A DNA stretch of 64,000 nt, taken from positions 434,001 through 498,000 of the forward strand of contig JAACJP010000001.1 of NCBI GenBank assembly GCA_013368375.1. Direction: 5' to 3'. A program made the translations under genes and the position numbers. Below, piece after piece: positions 1 through 11,349 of the stretch; position 1 is the first letter of the stretch, and each line of letters begins with the position of its first letter. Source of the DNA: Tricholomella constricta (lineage: Eukaryota > Basidiomycota > Agaricomycetes > Agaricales > Lyophyllaceae). The notes beneath the pieces are model-generated. The model did no database searches and was not told where the DNA came from. It saw nothing but the letters and a program-made list of their open reading frames with translations.

Positions 1-2821
1 CTAATCCTTCTACATAGGCTTTTGTTATACTAAAGAACGGTCATCAGTGGACAAATACAAGACTACAACGCATACACACCCTTTCCTGAATTCCGTGTCT
101 GTCAGTTCGATCCCAAACTTTTGCCTGTAATATCGTTCCTTGTACCCAGGCTCCCATAGCCTGAGAGGGAGACATCAGCATAGGCTCCTAAGAATTAAAA
201 TAGAAATCACGTACTTGACGGTGTCTTCCTGCGTGACTGTCCCATCGGCATTCACTTTGAGAGCCGGAGGAGTTGATCCATCAGGCGGAGCATCGTCGTC
301 CTCTTCGACAGCGACCACATCGTCCGCCTCGTCTGGCTCTGCTGGGCCTTCGTCGAATTTCCGCTTCACACCCGCCAATAAATTGTCGACTTCACCGGTG
401 ACGTTTCCGTCCATCGAGATGTCAGGATCAGGTTCTCCATCTGCATCTGCATCGTTCGCGTCTGTGATCACAGAGTCGCTTTTGGCTTCCCGCTGAGGAA
501 CAGGTACAGCAAGACTACTACGATGGTTTCCGAGACCCGGAACGTCGTCGTCGTCATCGTCATAAGCAGGCGGGGCAGAAATTTTGAATCCCGAGGCAAC
601 GGGGCTGGTGCTCATGGGGGACGCTTCAAGCATTGCAGTGGGAGGTATAGCGGGTTTGGTGGGAGAAAGCGGTTTTGCAGGTAGAGATTTTACAGGCATA
701 AGGCCAGACATTTCAGCCTTCAGGACGTCGGCAGCGCTCATGTTTGCCATGCGAATCGCACGTCGGTTTGCCACTACGTCACGATTGGACCCAGCCAGTG
801 CCTGTGCAGCTGTGGGTGCATTTTGAAGTGATTGAGCAGTGGGTGCTGCACCCAAACCAATAGAGTCTGCCTTTGCAGCAAAATCAGGACGTTGGGGGAG
901 GGAGGGGTGGGCGGAAGGAGCGGAAGATGGTGTAATGGTAGGAGGGGTAGGGTTCGTGGTCAAAGCCATGGTAGGCGAAGGGCCTGCAGAAAAACCTGCT
1001 TTGTGATTCTGCTCCAACTTACGTCGTTTCGCATTCTGGTCTTGTCGCTCTTCAGCTGAAATTAACAGAAATTATTCGTGTCAATCCGTGTATTCTCTTA
1101 TTGTGGAAAAAAAAGGATGGCCAAAAACGGTAATAGGGATGGGGGTAAGACAGACCTTCACGTCGCCTTCGGAAGATTTCGTCTTCCCTTTTAGCAAGGC
1201 CCTCAAGAATGATCTGTGCTCTCGATAGTTCAAGTTGACCATTTGAAGTCAGATATCCGCCCATTCTAGGAAGCTCTTGTTTCCAGATCTTCAAGAGAGT
1301 GTCTATAGCGCCTTCACGGATCTCAAGTGATGGAAGATGGGGGAGGAAGTCATTGCCGACAAAGAAGATGAGGAGCACCCAGTCATCAATCGCTTGTTCC
1401 AAAGAAAAAGGGAACGGAGCCTGCGTCACATTGAGTTCGACTTCCAGATACTCGCGTAGAATGGCGACATCGAGAAAAATGAAAGGCTTTTTCTCCGCTG
1501 GAGGCTTTTTCTGTATATCGGCTTTGGTGCCTGTACACTGAGCAGCATAATGACCTTCTTGACCACACATTCGGCAGGCATTAGGGCTAGTATCATTGGC
1601 AAAGACGTCCTCTCGAAGCACCCTAAAATGAGGCTCGTGGGTCGCGAGCGCGAGCATGATTAGATCGGCATCCTAGAGACGTTCAGAATTAATCACCAGA
1701 TACCCAAAGGGTGAAGCACGCACCAATCCATAAATTACATGGCGAGTGTTAGGGTCATGTCCAGGGTTAGAGCGCTGTCGCCTGATAAAGTCCATGATTT
1801 TGTGTTCTCCCTCTCCAGGAACGCTGGCATCGGATATGATAACTTGCATCTGTAATTTGAATGTGAGCAAAAGAATTACCCCTCATCCAAAGGTCCGAGC
1901 ACTGACCGTTTTCCAACCTGGGTCAGTGTTGATCTTTTGAACTACCCAGTAACGAAGAGATGCCGCAAGTAAGGTCATGAAAGGGGTACCCGGTGTGATA
2001 GCATTGGAATCCCAAGGAACTTGGTTCTTCTCGTCTTCGGTAATTTCTTTGCCCATGGCTGCGAATATTCGTCGTAAGAGGGTTCACGAACCCAGGAAGC
2101 GAGGAACGAACCTTCCCAGAGGGCAACGGACTCTTTCCGCGCCTCTTCTTTCTCTTTTGCCTCCTGAGCAGAGCGAAAACGACGAGAGCGCTGCTGGTTC
2201 ATTTTTGCCCGTGGAGCAACGCCATCTGGTGTGACAGTATAAGATGGAAACATCCGGAGAGGAGGCGAGGCTTACCAATAGCCATAAACAACAATTTCCT
2301 CGGTCTAATCATGTTGACCACCCGCTCTGTATACTTGAAAACTTCAACCATCATATCTTCCTCCGTCTCAGGCGCGGGCTGTCACTTCATGTTTAGCGGG
2401 CATCAATTGCAGAGTGAGGATGCGACACACCTTCCCCTCAGGATGTGTGCAAGGATGGACCTGTAGACGTATTCTAGTCAGCAAAGATCATCGAAGTGCG
2501 GTCAAGACGCACTATGCCATTCATATCGAGATATAGATTATCGAACTCCATTCCATTAGGGTTAGGATGTGCCATGTTGACTGGAATGGTCACGGAAGAC
2601 CCGTCTTCATCTGGGACTTTTATCTCATCTTCTTCCTCAACAGGAAAGACTGCGGGTTGCCAAACGATGTATTAGACGCCGTTAATACGAACAAAAGCTT
2701 CTCCGAGGAAAACTGACTGATTTTCGGGTATTTCTTGCTGAGCCAACGGAAAAGCGCAGGTACACCCTGTGGTAGATATGTTGGTTTGTGAATTTAGAAT
2801 AAAGGTACGGGAGCGTACCAT
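1..2821 (-). CDS. RAT1: 5'-3' exoribonuclease 2 (Rat1/Xrn2), 3' end outside window
   Basis: Nuclear 5'-3' exoribonuclease that degrades decapped or cleaved RNA and drives transcription termination, usually with partner Rai1. The start is fixed by the conserved Xrn N-terminus [15 protein letters not shown], which begins at 2766 after a short intron; the only coding triplet of the first exon is the ATG at 2819-2821, followed directly by a GT donor. Further along are the catalytic-domain segments [15 protein letters not shown] (about 1810) and [16 protein letters not shown] (about 1640), a CCHC zinc knuckle [14 protein letters not shown] (about 1560) typical of Rat1 rather than cytoplasmic Xrn1, a low-complexity linker with an aspartate run (about 550), and [11 protein letters not shown] in the exon near 100-150. 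The exon at 1-18 continues the family sequence, so the C-terminal part lies beyond the left edge. Several introns interrupt it; not every junction was resolved. Divergent from GCD2. Confidence 0.93.
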
Positions 2822-3137
2822 AGTTGTGGGAGCTTGGCGTTACAAGGAGAGTAGATGTGGCGTTCGTGTCGTTCGTCCGTAATGGTTCCCGTCGTGGTGG
2901 TCGTGGTCAGCGGTGACGACTGCAATTTTGAACTTCGCAATTTGCGTGCCATGTTATATATACCACGTGACCTTGTGTCACCCATTCTGACTCGAGTCGA
3001 TTTCATTCAGTCACCGAGATTGACCTCCAGACAAGACAAGCCTTTCGAGACCTAAATATCCTCTTTCAGACAGCCCAACTACTCTCTTACTCTTGCAGAA
3101 ACTCGATCTCGTTTAATCGCTGGAAACCTGTCATCAA
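2822..3137. promoter_or_regulatory. Shared upstream region of RAT1 and GCD2
   Basis: The 316 bases between the two divergent start codons must hold both promoters and 5' leaders. A pyrimidine-rich stretch precedes the GCD2 ATG (about 3060-3110). I see no other gene; open frames here are shadows. Confidence 0.5.
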
Positions 3138-4746
3138 ATGCCTGTTCCAACAAAGATTGAGGCGCCTTCAGGGGCCCCACCTGCCTCTCAGCCTTCTCAA
3201 AAATCAATGACGAAAGCCGAGCGGCGAGAACTCCAGGAACGCCAACGCGCAGCAAAACTTGCACAAAAATCTGTCGCTGCATCTTCCAACGCTGGGAAAG
3301 AAGCTGCGCCGTCGAAACCGAAAGCCGCATCAGCCCCATCGCAGAAGAAATCTGGAGATGCTAGTGGAAGCGGCGCCGCAAAGTCTTCGTTGGCTAAAGA
3401 CGCAAGCAACAATGCTTCTGCTGCCGTCGACGATGGTGCAGCGAAGTCTGTGTCTCGGGGCTTACGGATATTCTCACATTTTGGACTGCCTAAACCCGTG
3501 GGCCATTCAATTAAAGGCGATATCCACCCAGCAATAATCCGACTTGGGCTTCTGTTCTCCGAGTTCCGCATATGTGGTGCGAATGCGCGCTGTATCGCTA
3601 CGTTGACAGCTTTCAAAACGGCATGTCCACCTTCGATCTTCCATTCGTTTGGTAATGATCTTTGAATAGGTCATCCAAGACTACGCTACGCCTTCGCATA
3701 ACACCCTTTCGCGGCATCTGATGACTCATCTATCGCCCCAAATTACCCATCTCGTCGCTGCCCGTCCCATGTCGGTGACGATGGGTAACGCGATCCGACA
3801 GCTGAAATTAGAGATCAGTGGATCAGACATTGATATGATAGAACAAGATGTATGTGTGTTCGCGTCCGGTGACCGCTGATGCTTAGCATGTGATTGTAGG
3901 CAAAAGACGCGCTGTGTCATAAAATCGACAACTATATTCGAGATAGAATTATCATTGCGGATGAAGTTATTCAAGAACTTGCGGGCAAGAAAATTAATGA
4001 GGGCGATGTCATCCTCACCTATGCAAGGTTTGTTTCGAACACTGGCTCCATTGCCCCTGAAATTGTATTATTTACTGTATCTTGTCTAGATCTTCGGTCG
4101 TCGAAAAGATTCTTTTGAACGCACACGAAGAAGGGAAGCGATTCTCTGTCATCGTCGTCGATTCACGTCCTCTTCTTGAAGGTGTGTCTTAATGAGATTC
4201 TGTCTCGCCCTTTCTCATCCTCGTCACTTAGGCAAAGCACTCTTGAAAACCCTGACAAATACCGACCCCCCTATTCCTTGTACCTACGCACTACTTCCTG
4301 CATTGCCATCTCTAATGACAGAGGTTACCACTGTTCTCCTCGGCGCCCATTCTCTCAGTGCAAACGGTTCGGTATATTCCCGCGCAGGAACAGCACTTGT
4401 GGCGATGATTGCGAAAGGTCATTCAGTGCCGGTAATGGTATGCTGCGAAACATACAAATTTAGTGAAGGAGTCATGCTGGATGGCTTCGGCAAGAATGAG
4501 CTGGGTGAGACTTGGGACGCTTTACTCTCGTTCTCAAATCCTAACGCTGTCTTAGCTCCCCCACGATTCTCGAATCCCATAAAACATTCACAACCTCTCG
4601 CGCCGACGCCAAATCTTGAAATTTTAAACCCACTCTACGACCTGACACCCCCCTCGTGTATCACAGCTGTCGTTACTGAGGTTGGATTGATTCCTCCGAG
4701 TAGTATCAGTTCAATTCCCTTGGCGTTGGGAAGGACCAATTTGTAG
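3138..4746 (+). CDS. GCD2: Translation initiation factor eIF2B subunit delta
   Basis: Regulatory subunit of the guanine-nucleotide exchange factor that recharges eIF2 with GTP; in the cytosol it senses phosphorylated eIF2alpha. Five exons: 3138-3620, 3670-3849, 3900-4027, 4090-4181, 4232-4746, giving 465 residues. The basic, alanine/serine-rich N-terminal tail of about 110 residues is followed by the Rossmann-type IF-2B domain, which starts with RIFSHFGLPKP and continues through IHPAIIRLGLLFSE. The C-terminal part has VVDSRPLLEGK, a series of glycine/alanine-rich turns (NGSVYSRAGTALVAMIAKGH) and ends in the family segment AVVTEVGLIPPSSI. The first intron (3621-3669) must start with GC, not GT, to keep the conserved reading TAFKT-VIQDYATP. 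The protein has the usual length for fungal Gcd2. Confidence 0.95.
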
Positions 4747-4974
4747 GTTTATGGATACCGATGCATCTTGCTTGCTTGGAATTTTGCTATCATTTATCAT
4801 CCTTACTTATTCGTCGCGTCTGCATAATGGGCTGAGTTGTATGTATTGAAATAGAAGACAACCGGTGTATCATACGCTACAAAGGCAACAGAATGTACAC
4901 TGACATTCCTAGTGCTGGTCTAAAGTAAATAAATCAAGTAAATCAATGACCCTAATGAGTGGATACGTAGGCAT

Positions 4975-5760
4975 CTACAGTTCAGCCTTGCCTTTGGTCG
5001 TTTCTTCAGGTTTATTGCTCGACTCTATGATCTTCTGTCGGATCCAATCGAATACGCGGTGGGTGACACGTTCCACAGGATGATCGAAGAGGTATGGCAA
5101 GATAGGAACGATGGCAAGGCCTGTCATGGTAGGACCCCACACTTTAAGGCGAACATTCTGGGTATTCTTGAAGGCCTTCTTCGCTTGTGCAACCACGGTG
5201 TGAATCGTGAACGCGGGAAGGGCCCTGTGAATCTCCGTATGTCAAACTGTTTTAGCCGGCTATTGATAAGACGAACATGGATGCCAGGGATTGGAATGTT
5301 GCACGTTGGACGGCCACAATTCCAATACGTGTGGGTTCGGAAAAGTTCGCTGCTTCTATGGGAGATGGACCCCGATGGTGAGCCTTGTATGATTCGTAGC
5401 CCACATCCCTGAGAAGGACTTAACATATTGGCTTCTTGTCAGTACTGAGAAGTAACACATACCCAGCCAAATACAGCCATGAAATTCCGTAAGCGGCTGT
5501 CACCACCCACGGTGGTACAACAGGGCGAAAAGCCTCGCCAACATCACTGGTCTATGTTGCCAAGAGGTCAGAGAAAGTAGGAAGGAGCTTTGAGAAAACC
5601 ATACATATGCAACGTAACGAGTACCGGCACGAAGGGCGGTTCTCAGACGCCCGCCATAGGCCAAGTAGCGGATACTAGAGTCGGTAGTATCCGCATCCTT
5701 GTCGGCGAGGTGATCAACGGTGGTCTTGGCGGCGTCGAGAGTGATCTCTGCGCTTGCCAT
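4975..5760 (-). CDS. MTFP1: Mitochondrial fission process protein 1-like (MTP18 family)
   Basis: Predicted inner-mitochondrial-membrane protein of the MTFP1/MTP18 family, which in animals affects mitochondrial fission and membrane integrity. Four exons on the minus strand: 5760-5605, 5551-5463, 5408-5277, 5224-4975; 208 residues. Family landmarks are DSSIRYLAYGGRLRTALRAG near the N-terminus, the segment RPVVPPWVVTAAYGISWLYL that looks like a membrane helix, GPSPIEAANFSEPTRIG, and a C-terminal part with PTMTGLAIVPILPYLFDHPVE, which includes a second hydrophobic stretch. The C-terminal tail is short and charged. It stands head-to-head with the FHL1-like gene, with 148 bases between start codons. 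The role in fungi is inferred from the family only. Confidence 0.9.
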
Positions 5761-5908
5761 GTATAAAGGGGAAGAAAAGAATCAATAAATATTTAATCTT
5801 TAATTTCGTCCGGCGTGGGCGTGGGACATCGGGTGGCATTGAAATGCTTGTCATTCATTATTCTTGAATATATTGGACGATCTCGAGCTCGTCGCCGCCA
5901 CCACCCAT

Positions 5909-8210
5909 ATGGATACCCGGACTCGCTCTGCATCCCCCGTTACGCTTGTAAGCGTCAAGCTGGAACACACTCCCCCTCCTCAGGACAAGATCTCTGCCTA
6001 TTATTCCCTGGTCTTTCCTCATTTCACCTTCTATATCCAGACGCTTTCAGTGACCATCGGGCGACGATGTGCTCCCAACCCAAATGCTGCTACGTCGTCT
6101 ATTGCGGAAACCCCCACAGTAGACGTGGATCTGGGTGCCCTCAAGAGCGTTTCGCGTCTGCATGCGAAGATTGAGTATGACCAGGATGAGGACCGCTTTG
6201 TTCTCGCTGTGATCGGTCGCAACGGTGCATGGGTGGACGGCGTATGGTCTGGCAGTGGGACGCGAGCACCACTGGGCGAAAGGTCGGTAATATCTGCCTT
6301 TCGCCAAATACTTGACTAAAGGAACCCTTTCTCCTTCTAGATCGCAAATTCAAATTGCTTCGCGCACGTTTCATTTCGTGCTTCCTCCGCCGCCTCCCCC
6401 AGAGGATACCCCGTCTCCAAGCTCTCAATCCTCCAACAACAGGCAGCGCTCTCCCTCTGTTGACATCACATCCATTTCTCCGCCTTCTTCGCAGCCTTCA
6501 CATACGCCACCTCCGCCGGCAGAGTCCAAGCGTCTCGCGCCTCCTCCAGAGCCTCAACTCGCGCCTCCGCCCCCACCTCTGCCGAAGCCACGCCCAGCAC
6601 TCATACCTTCGCCTCAACTCCCGAACTCCAATTCGATCGGCAAGTCAAACAAGGCCGCCGCATCGAAGAAACGGAAAAAAGGAGATGCTGAATCATCTGC
6701 CCTTCCAAAGCCCAAACCGGAGGACATGCCTCCTAAACCTCCCTTCACATACGCGCAGCTCATTTTCAAAGCTATTAAAGCTATCGGCGAGAAAGCCACG
6801 CTGCAGGAGATTTGTTCATGGATCATGAACACGCATGAATACTATCAATATACAGATGCATCTTGGATGGTTAGTCTACATCTTCTCGAACCCACGACTG
6901 TACTGATGGCACATTTGAAACAGAGCTCCGTTCGACACAATCTATCTTCAAGTCGGGCTTTTCTGAAGCTGGAACGATGTGGAGGCGATCGAGGGAAAGG
7001 ATTTTTTTGGAAACTTGACGAGAAGCATTCGAAAGTTTTAGAGGAGCAGGAGGCAAAGAGTTCGCAATCTGCGGCTGCTGGCGGTTCTCAGGGTGGTGTT
7101 GAAGGGAATGTGCGGGGCAGGAAGAAAGATAAGGGTCTTACATTGGAACCCGCGCTGAAGCGGAGTGTCAAGGGCGATCTCAAAGGCACGCCATTGCCAC
7201 CACCGCTGACATCTACTCCGCTCCCCATGAAGACTTCAATGTTGATGACAGCGGCCGCAACGCCGACATCTTTGGCGAGTACAAGTACGTCACCGACGCC
7301 TGGTAAGGTTTCGAGTACTACGCCCGCAACCACGGGGGTATTTGCATACCCCACCCATCCACACCACCCGCGCATGGCGACGATACCACAACCCTCTACC
7401 GTCACATCTGGTTACTCGGGCTCACCGATGAGTGCGCCAAACCCGTATGCGGCGTGGACCATGCATCCGATGTCGGCTGTTGGCGGAGGTACTCATACGC
7501 CTACGACTGCTTCGATGTGCCCTCCTCCTTTAGCCTCCTCGTCATCTACACCTCCTTCTCAGTCTCAGTCATCGCCAGCCGCGCCTACATCGCAATTACA
7601 AACTCAACCTGGCCCACCACCTGTTCCTGACGTCAACCTCCCTATCGTACTTGGACCTATCCCACCTACACATCCGGACTATTCGCCCACACATGCTCAT
7701 AATTCTGCAAAAGAGGGGTACATGATTTTGCATGAACGAACGCTTATCCTGGATCCGGACGTCTTCGGGGGACTGACGAAGGAGACTTTGGCAGGTTTAG
7801 AAAAGATCGGGACAATGGCGGCGTTGCAAGTTTTGAAGGACCATATGGTGAAGGCTTTGAAGGAACGGAGAGCCAAAGGGAGGGGCCGGGTAAAGAGAAC
7901 GAGAGGGTCTGGGAAGAAGACAAGCGACGCGAGTGTGCTTCCCACCGGAGGTCCATTTACAAATGTTCCCCTGGAACGAAAGCCTTTGGTAGCCGGGGCG
8001 GGTCCTATGGTTGCCACGCCGGGCGCGAGGGGTGGTCTCGAAGGGCCACCACCACCAGTTCCCATTGCGGTTCCTGATCCAGATACCGTGCCGATGAACG
8101 TCAGCCGAGCTGAACAAGGCGATGTCGGCTCTCCGATCGTCATTGTCGATGATTCAGACGACGATGGTCCGGCTGCCAAACGGAGAAAGGTTGACGATGT
8201 TCCTCAGTGA
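5909..8210 (+). CDS. FHL1: FHA-forkhead transcription factor (Fhl1 type)
   Basis: Nuclear regulator with an FHA phosphopeptide-binding domain followed by a forkhead DNA-binding domain. In yeast Fhl1 sits at ribosomal-protein genes. Exons 5909-6282, 6341-6869, 6924-8210; 729 residues. The FHA part carries TLSVTIGRR, SRLHAKIEYD and GRNGAWVDGV, and ends in SQIQIASRTFHFVLP, very close to the Fhl1 pattern. A proline/serine-rich linker leads to the forkhead (KPPFTYAQLIFKAIKAIGE ... SSVRHNLSSSRAFLKLER ... GKGFFWKLDE). The long C-terminal half is disordered, with a basic patch RRAKGRGRVKRTRG and a terminal acidic stretch followed by KRRK. The start at 5909 (catATGG) was chosen because the longer open frame begins without an ATG. 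The second intron, 54 nt, is stop-free and in frame. Assignment to Fhl1 rather than Fkh1/2 rests on the FHA sequence. Confidence 0.88.
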
Positions 8211-8561
8211 ATTGAAGGTAGCCTCCACGTCACTTTGACTCCCTCCGATTGCTCCATCCACGTTTACGCTCACGACCTATCATGATCGTCATTCCGATAT
8301 CGCTCTTAATACCTTTTAATGGATGTATGACCTAGCCAGACCTCGTGAACCCGAGGTCTCCATTTGCTGTTACGTTGCTGCTCGATTCCTCCCTTGCATG
8401 CTTACTTCTTTGTTCAATGCAGGCTTAAAATATCATGACATGAGAATACGTTGCATAGGTAAAAGTACAATTCATTGATACCGCGAATTTGGTCGTGGGA
8501 AGATGCGTTGGACGCATCTGTCCCCGGTCTATCGCCGCTCCTTTCAGAAAGCGCCGCCCCC
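8211..8561. other. Convergent 3' flank, no gene seen
   Basis: About 350 bases between the stop codons of the FHL1-like gene (plus) and the unrecognised gene (minus). It is expected to hold the two 3' untranslated regions. I see no reading frame with coding character and no clear structured RNA. Confidence 0.4.
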
Positions 8562-9982
8562 TCAAACCATTTCGGCCCTTTCCCAGAAACTGCAAATTCT
8601 TTCTGCCAGCGCCCTCGTTGACAGACTGTAATCCTCTTCGGAAATCACCTTCCGGACCTCATCGACAAGTTTCGTCTCTCGCAACAACTGCCTCGTCATC
8701 CTCGATTTGTGTTCTTCGATCTTGAAAAGGGTGTTTCGAAGCTTCTCCGCATCTCTGGGGTCACATTTTCCCTTCGCAAAAATGTACTCGATGGTTTTCA
8801 GGGAATTCGCCCATTCGATGACGACCAATTTTGACACGGGAGGCGAGTGTTGGGCTGGCTTAGAACATGAGGGCTGTTTGGCCCCGTCGTGGCCGTGGGC
8901 TCCATGATAGCTCCCCGAAGCGTAAGTGTTACTGATGCGGCCCGCTTTCGGTTTCGGCATACGCTCGTCCAGGTCGAACGTGACACGTTTCCTTTTTTTC
9001 GCCCAGATGTTTGCCTTTATTTCCGCAAGGGATCTCCGTTCCTCAGCTGTAGTTTTGGCCAATATGCTCATCGGATTCCTCATCTTGAGAGAATCATCAG
9101 ATCCATCCTTCTTCGAGTGTGGCTGTAGCCGTTGCAGCCTCGGTTTAGCGTGAGTCGTCGAGGGGTTTGAGGGCCGTTTCTCATATACCTTCTCTCGAGG
9201 ATAAATCTGACCACCTGGTTGAATTTTGAGATGAAGAGCTTGCAAGAATGAACTCACTGCCAGATGGCTCGGTTCTTCCTTTGGATCTTGAAAACCTAGA
9301 AAAGGTCTTTCTGACCATAAAGTGCTCCTTGCAGACTTCTTGAATCTGTTCTGCAAATTTATCCTTGTAATGCCCTCCAAGGTCAGGGGCTGAGTGGTGG
9401 AATGCAATTGTGGAGTGAATGCAATAGGGGCGAGTGGAGTGGAAGATTCACCACCATCACAGAGGGAAGGGTGACCAGTTGAGCTGTGATGCCAAACTGT
9501 GTCTATGTGGGGGTCATCCAACAAGGCCACTGAAAGAGTTGAGAAAGATGCTGTTAAATATTCTTGGCTTTCTTCCCGGCGTGTCCCCGATGGGATGTGG
9601 CGGACTTCCACCTCATGGCTCGAAGCCTGCTGAGGCAATGGCAGCTTCTGCCAAGGAAGGAAGTCAGTATGAATATTTATGCAATTGATGAAGGGAAAAG
9701 AATCACCCATATAAATGACTGAGAATTGCTACTGGTGTCAGACTGGATTTCAGCCTCACATGGACCATTTACTATGGAGCCCATTTGCATTGGCATGCAT
9801 TGTGATGGATAAACAGTGTTCTCATCATGTGTTATGAGGTGTACAGTATTTGAGTGGGACATCGTAGACTGTTGCATTTTCTTTGACAACCCCTGATTTA
9901 GAGGGTTGTCTAGTGAGGGAATGAAGAGCAACCCAGGTGTAGCTACTGGGGAGGTGTGGTGTCTCATAGAGTCAACCTGCAT
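8562..9982 (-). CDS. Hypothetical protein, basic, no recognised domain
   Basis: I do not recognise this protein. Two exons, 9982-9707 and 9647-8562, join in phase 0 (donor GTGATT, acceptor GGCAG) and give 453 residues. The N-terminal half is rich in serine, threonine, proline and histidine and looks disordered. The C-terminal half holds a charged, probably helical region (TAEERRSLAEIKANIWAKKR), a basic patch KKRKRVTFDLDERMPKPK that could be a nuclear localisation signal, and a last helical segment with many Lys/Glu/Arg ending FWERAEMV. A stretch at 9257-9207 has good splice signals, is 51 nt long and in frame, so it may be a further intron. The start codon was chosen at 9982, just downstream of a C/T-rich leader. 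Coding character is supported by the long open frame and the consistent splice join, not by homology. Confidence 0.6.
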
Positions 9983-11349
9983 TCTTCTCAACCGTCAGTG
10001 TTGAAAAGTGGAGAACAAAAAAGTTGGGTGGGGGAAAAGGGGGGCGGAGGGAAGTGAGTTAGGAGAAGAGTTGAAAGGGGCAAGTTTTTATGACCAGGTC
10101 CTTTCTGGAATATTCCATCGGTTGATATGTCAGCCTGACGAAGACTGACTCAGCCATGGCACTTTTCTCCCCTACTGACAACTCACTGGAACAAGGGAAC
10201 AAGGATGGATGGACGGATGTATTTGGACCTGGCCATCCATGAGACTGCGTTATCAGTGTCTCCAGCACAAGACCACTGTAGTCTCAACTTGATGCTGCTT
10301 AAGCCTTGAAAGTTCAAGGCAAACTCTAAGCCCCTATGGCTCATCCCTGTAGCCTGAAGCCAAAGTAACTGAAAGGGGTTGGATGAATGCAGTCGATGGC
10401 AACTACCCAGGATCCGAAGACGAAACTTCACCTTGAGTCATTCAGTTGCAGTTATGAGAGTCGTGAATCACCTGGGTATGACACTCAACATTTGCCAAGG
10501 CACAGTTAGACGTGGGGCGATGACAGGATGCGGCCCGATCGTAAGCGTACTACGATTTCTAGCAGAGCAATAAAGCTCTGTATCGTTAAACTTGAGATCT
10601 CAGCGTACGCTGATACGGAATTTGCCAGGGGGTTTACACGGGCTTTGAATAACGGAGTTTGCAGTTCGCGCGACATTCGCCCTCAAGGTGGAAAGGCTCA
10701 TGATCTGGGTAGATAGGCTTGATATAGAGAGGACGTTGATCGATGGAACAAGGAAGAACCGAGGGGAAACCGATAGGAGTGCGATGCGCCCATTTCCGAA
10801 GGGCCATGTGGCCATTACACTGGCGCCGTCTCGAGGTCCTTCCGCGGTGGTCCGATGAATCCAAATGGATGGGATATTAATGCTGATAAACGTTGGAAGT
10901 CGATATGACAAACACGCAGAAGAAATAGATTTGGTTCACCGAGAACACGGTGGTAAACCTCATTTGTTGCAGGTGGGGACAAACGTGCGTTGGGTGTAGC
11001 TGCTCAACGGCGGACCTTGACAAAAACTAAAGTGGGCTGGTTAAATATATATCGAAGGGGAATGCGAAGCTGTGTTGAACGTTTGCTGGTACTTGAAATG
11101 ACGGAGTGCTCCGGGTCCGAGCACGTGGTGCTCTTGTGATATCACCATCTCGAAAACTTGGCTCGCCCCGTCCATTGTCATACTTGTAGGTCGTCGATTG
11201 TCCTCGTCGCTCCTTCTATTTAACTTGTTGGTCTGCCTCTGGCTTGTCCTCCTTCGTCTCTTCAGTTTCCTTCCCCCCTTTCGTCCCTCTGCGCGTCTTA
11301 CAAAATCAAGCCCTCCAAATTCACCGCTTATCTCTAGCCCTTCGTTCAA
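9983..11349. other. 1.37 kb divergent intergenic region
   Basis: Lies between the start of the unrecognised minus-strand gene and the KCS1 start. It contains a homopurine-rich tract (about 10010-10080, pyrimidine-rich on the minus strand, as in fungal leaders) and a C/T-rich stretch just before KCS1 (about 11200-11345). Only short open frames without family motifs occur. I see no RNA gene and no repeat; presumed promoter and long 5' leaders. Confidence 0.4.

Noticed and set aside
6870..6923. Forkhead domain of the FHL1-like gene with an 18-residue insertion, as in the uninterrupted open frame.
   Set aside because: The insert has splice signals at both ends and breaks the W-x-SSVRHNL helix, so the main form is taken as spliced.
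10059..10911. Several open frames of 60-100 codons between 10.0 and 11.0 kb.
   Set aside because: No family motif, no consistent splice joins and overlapping frames on both strands; treated as chance.
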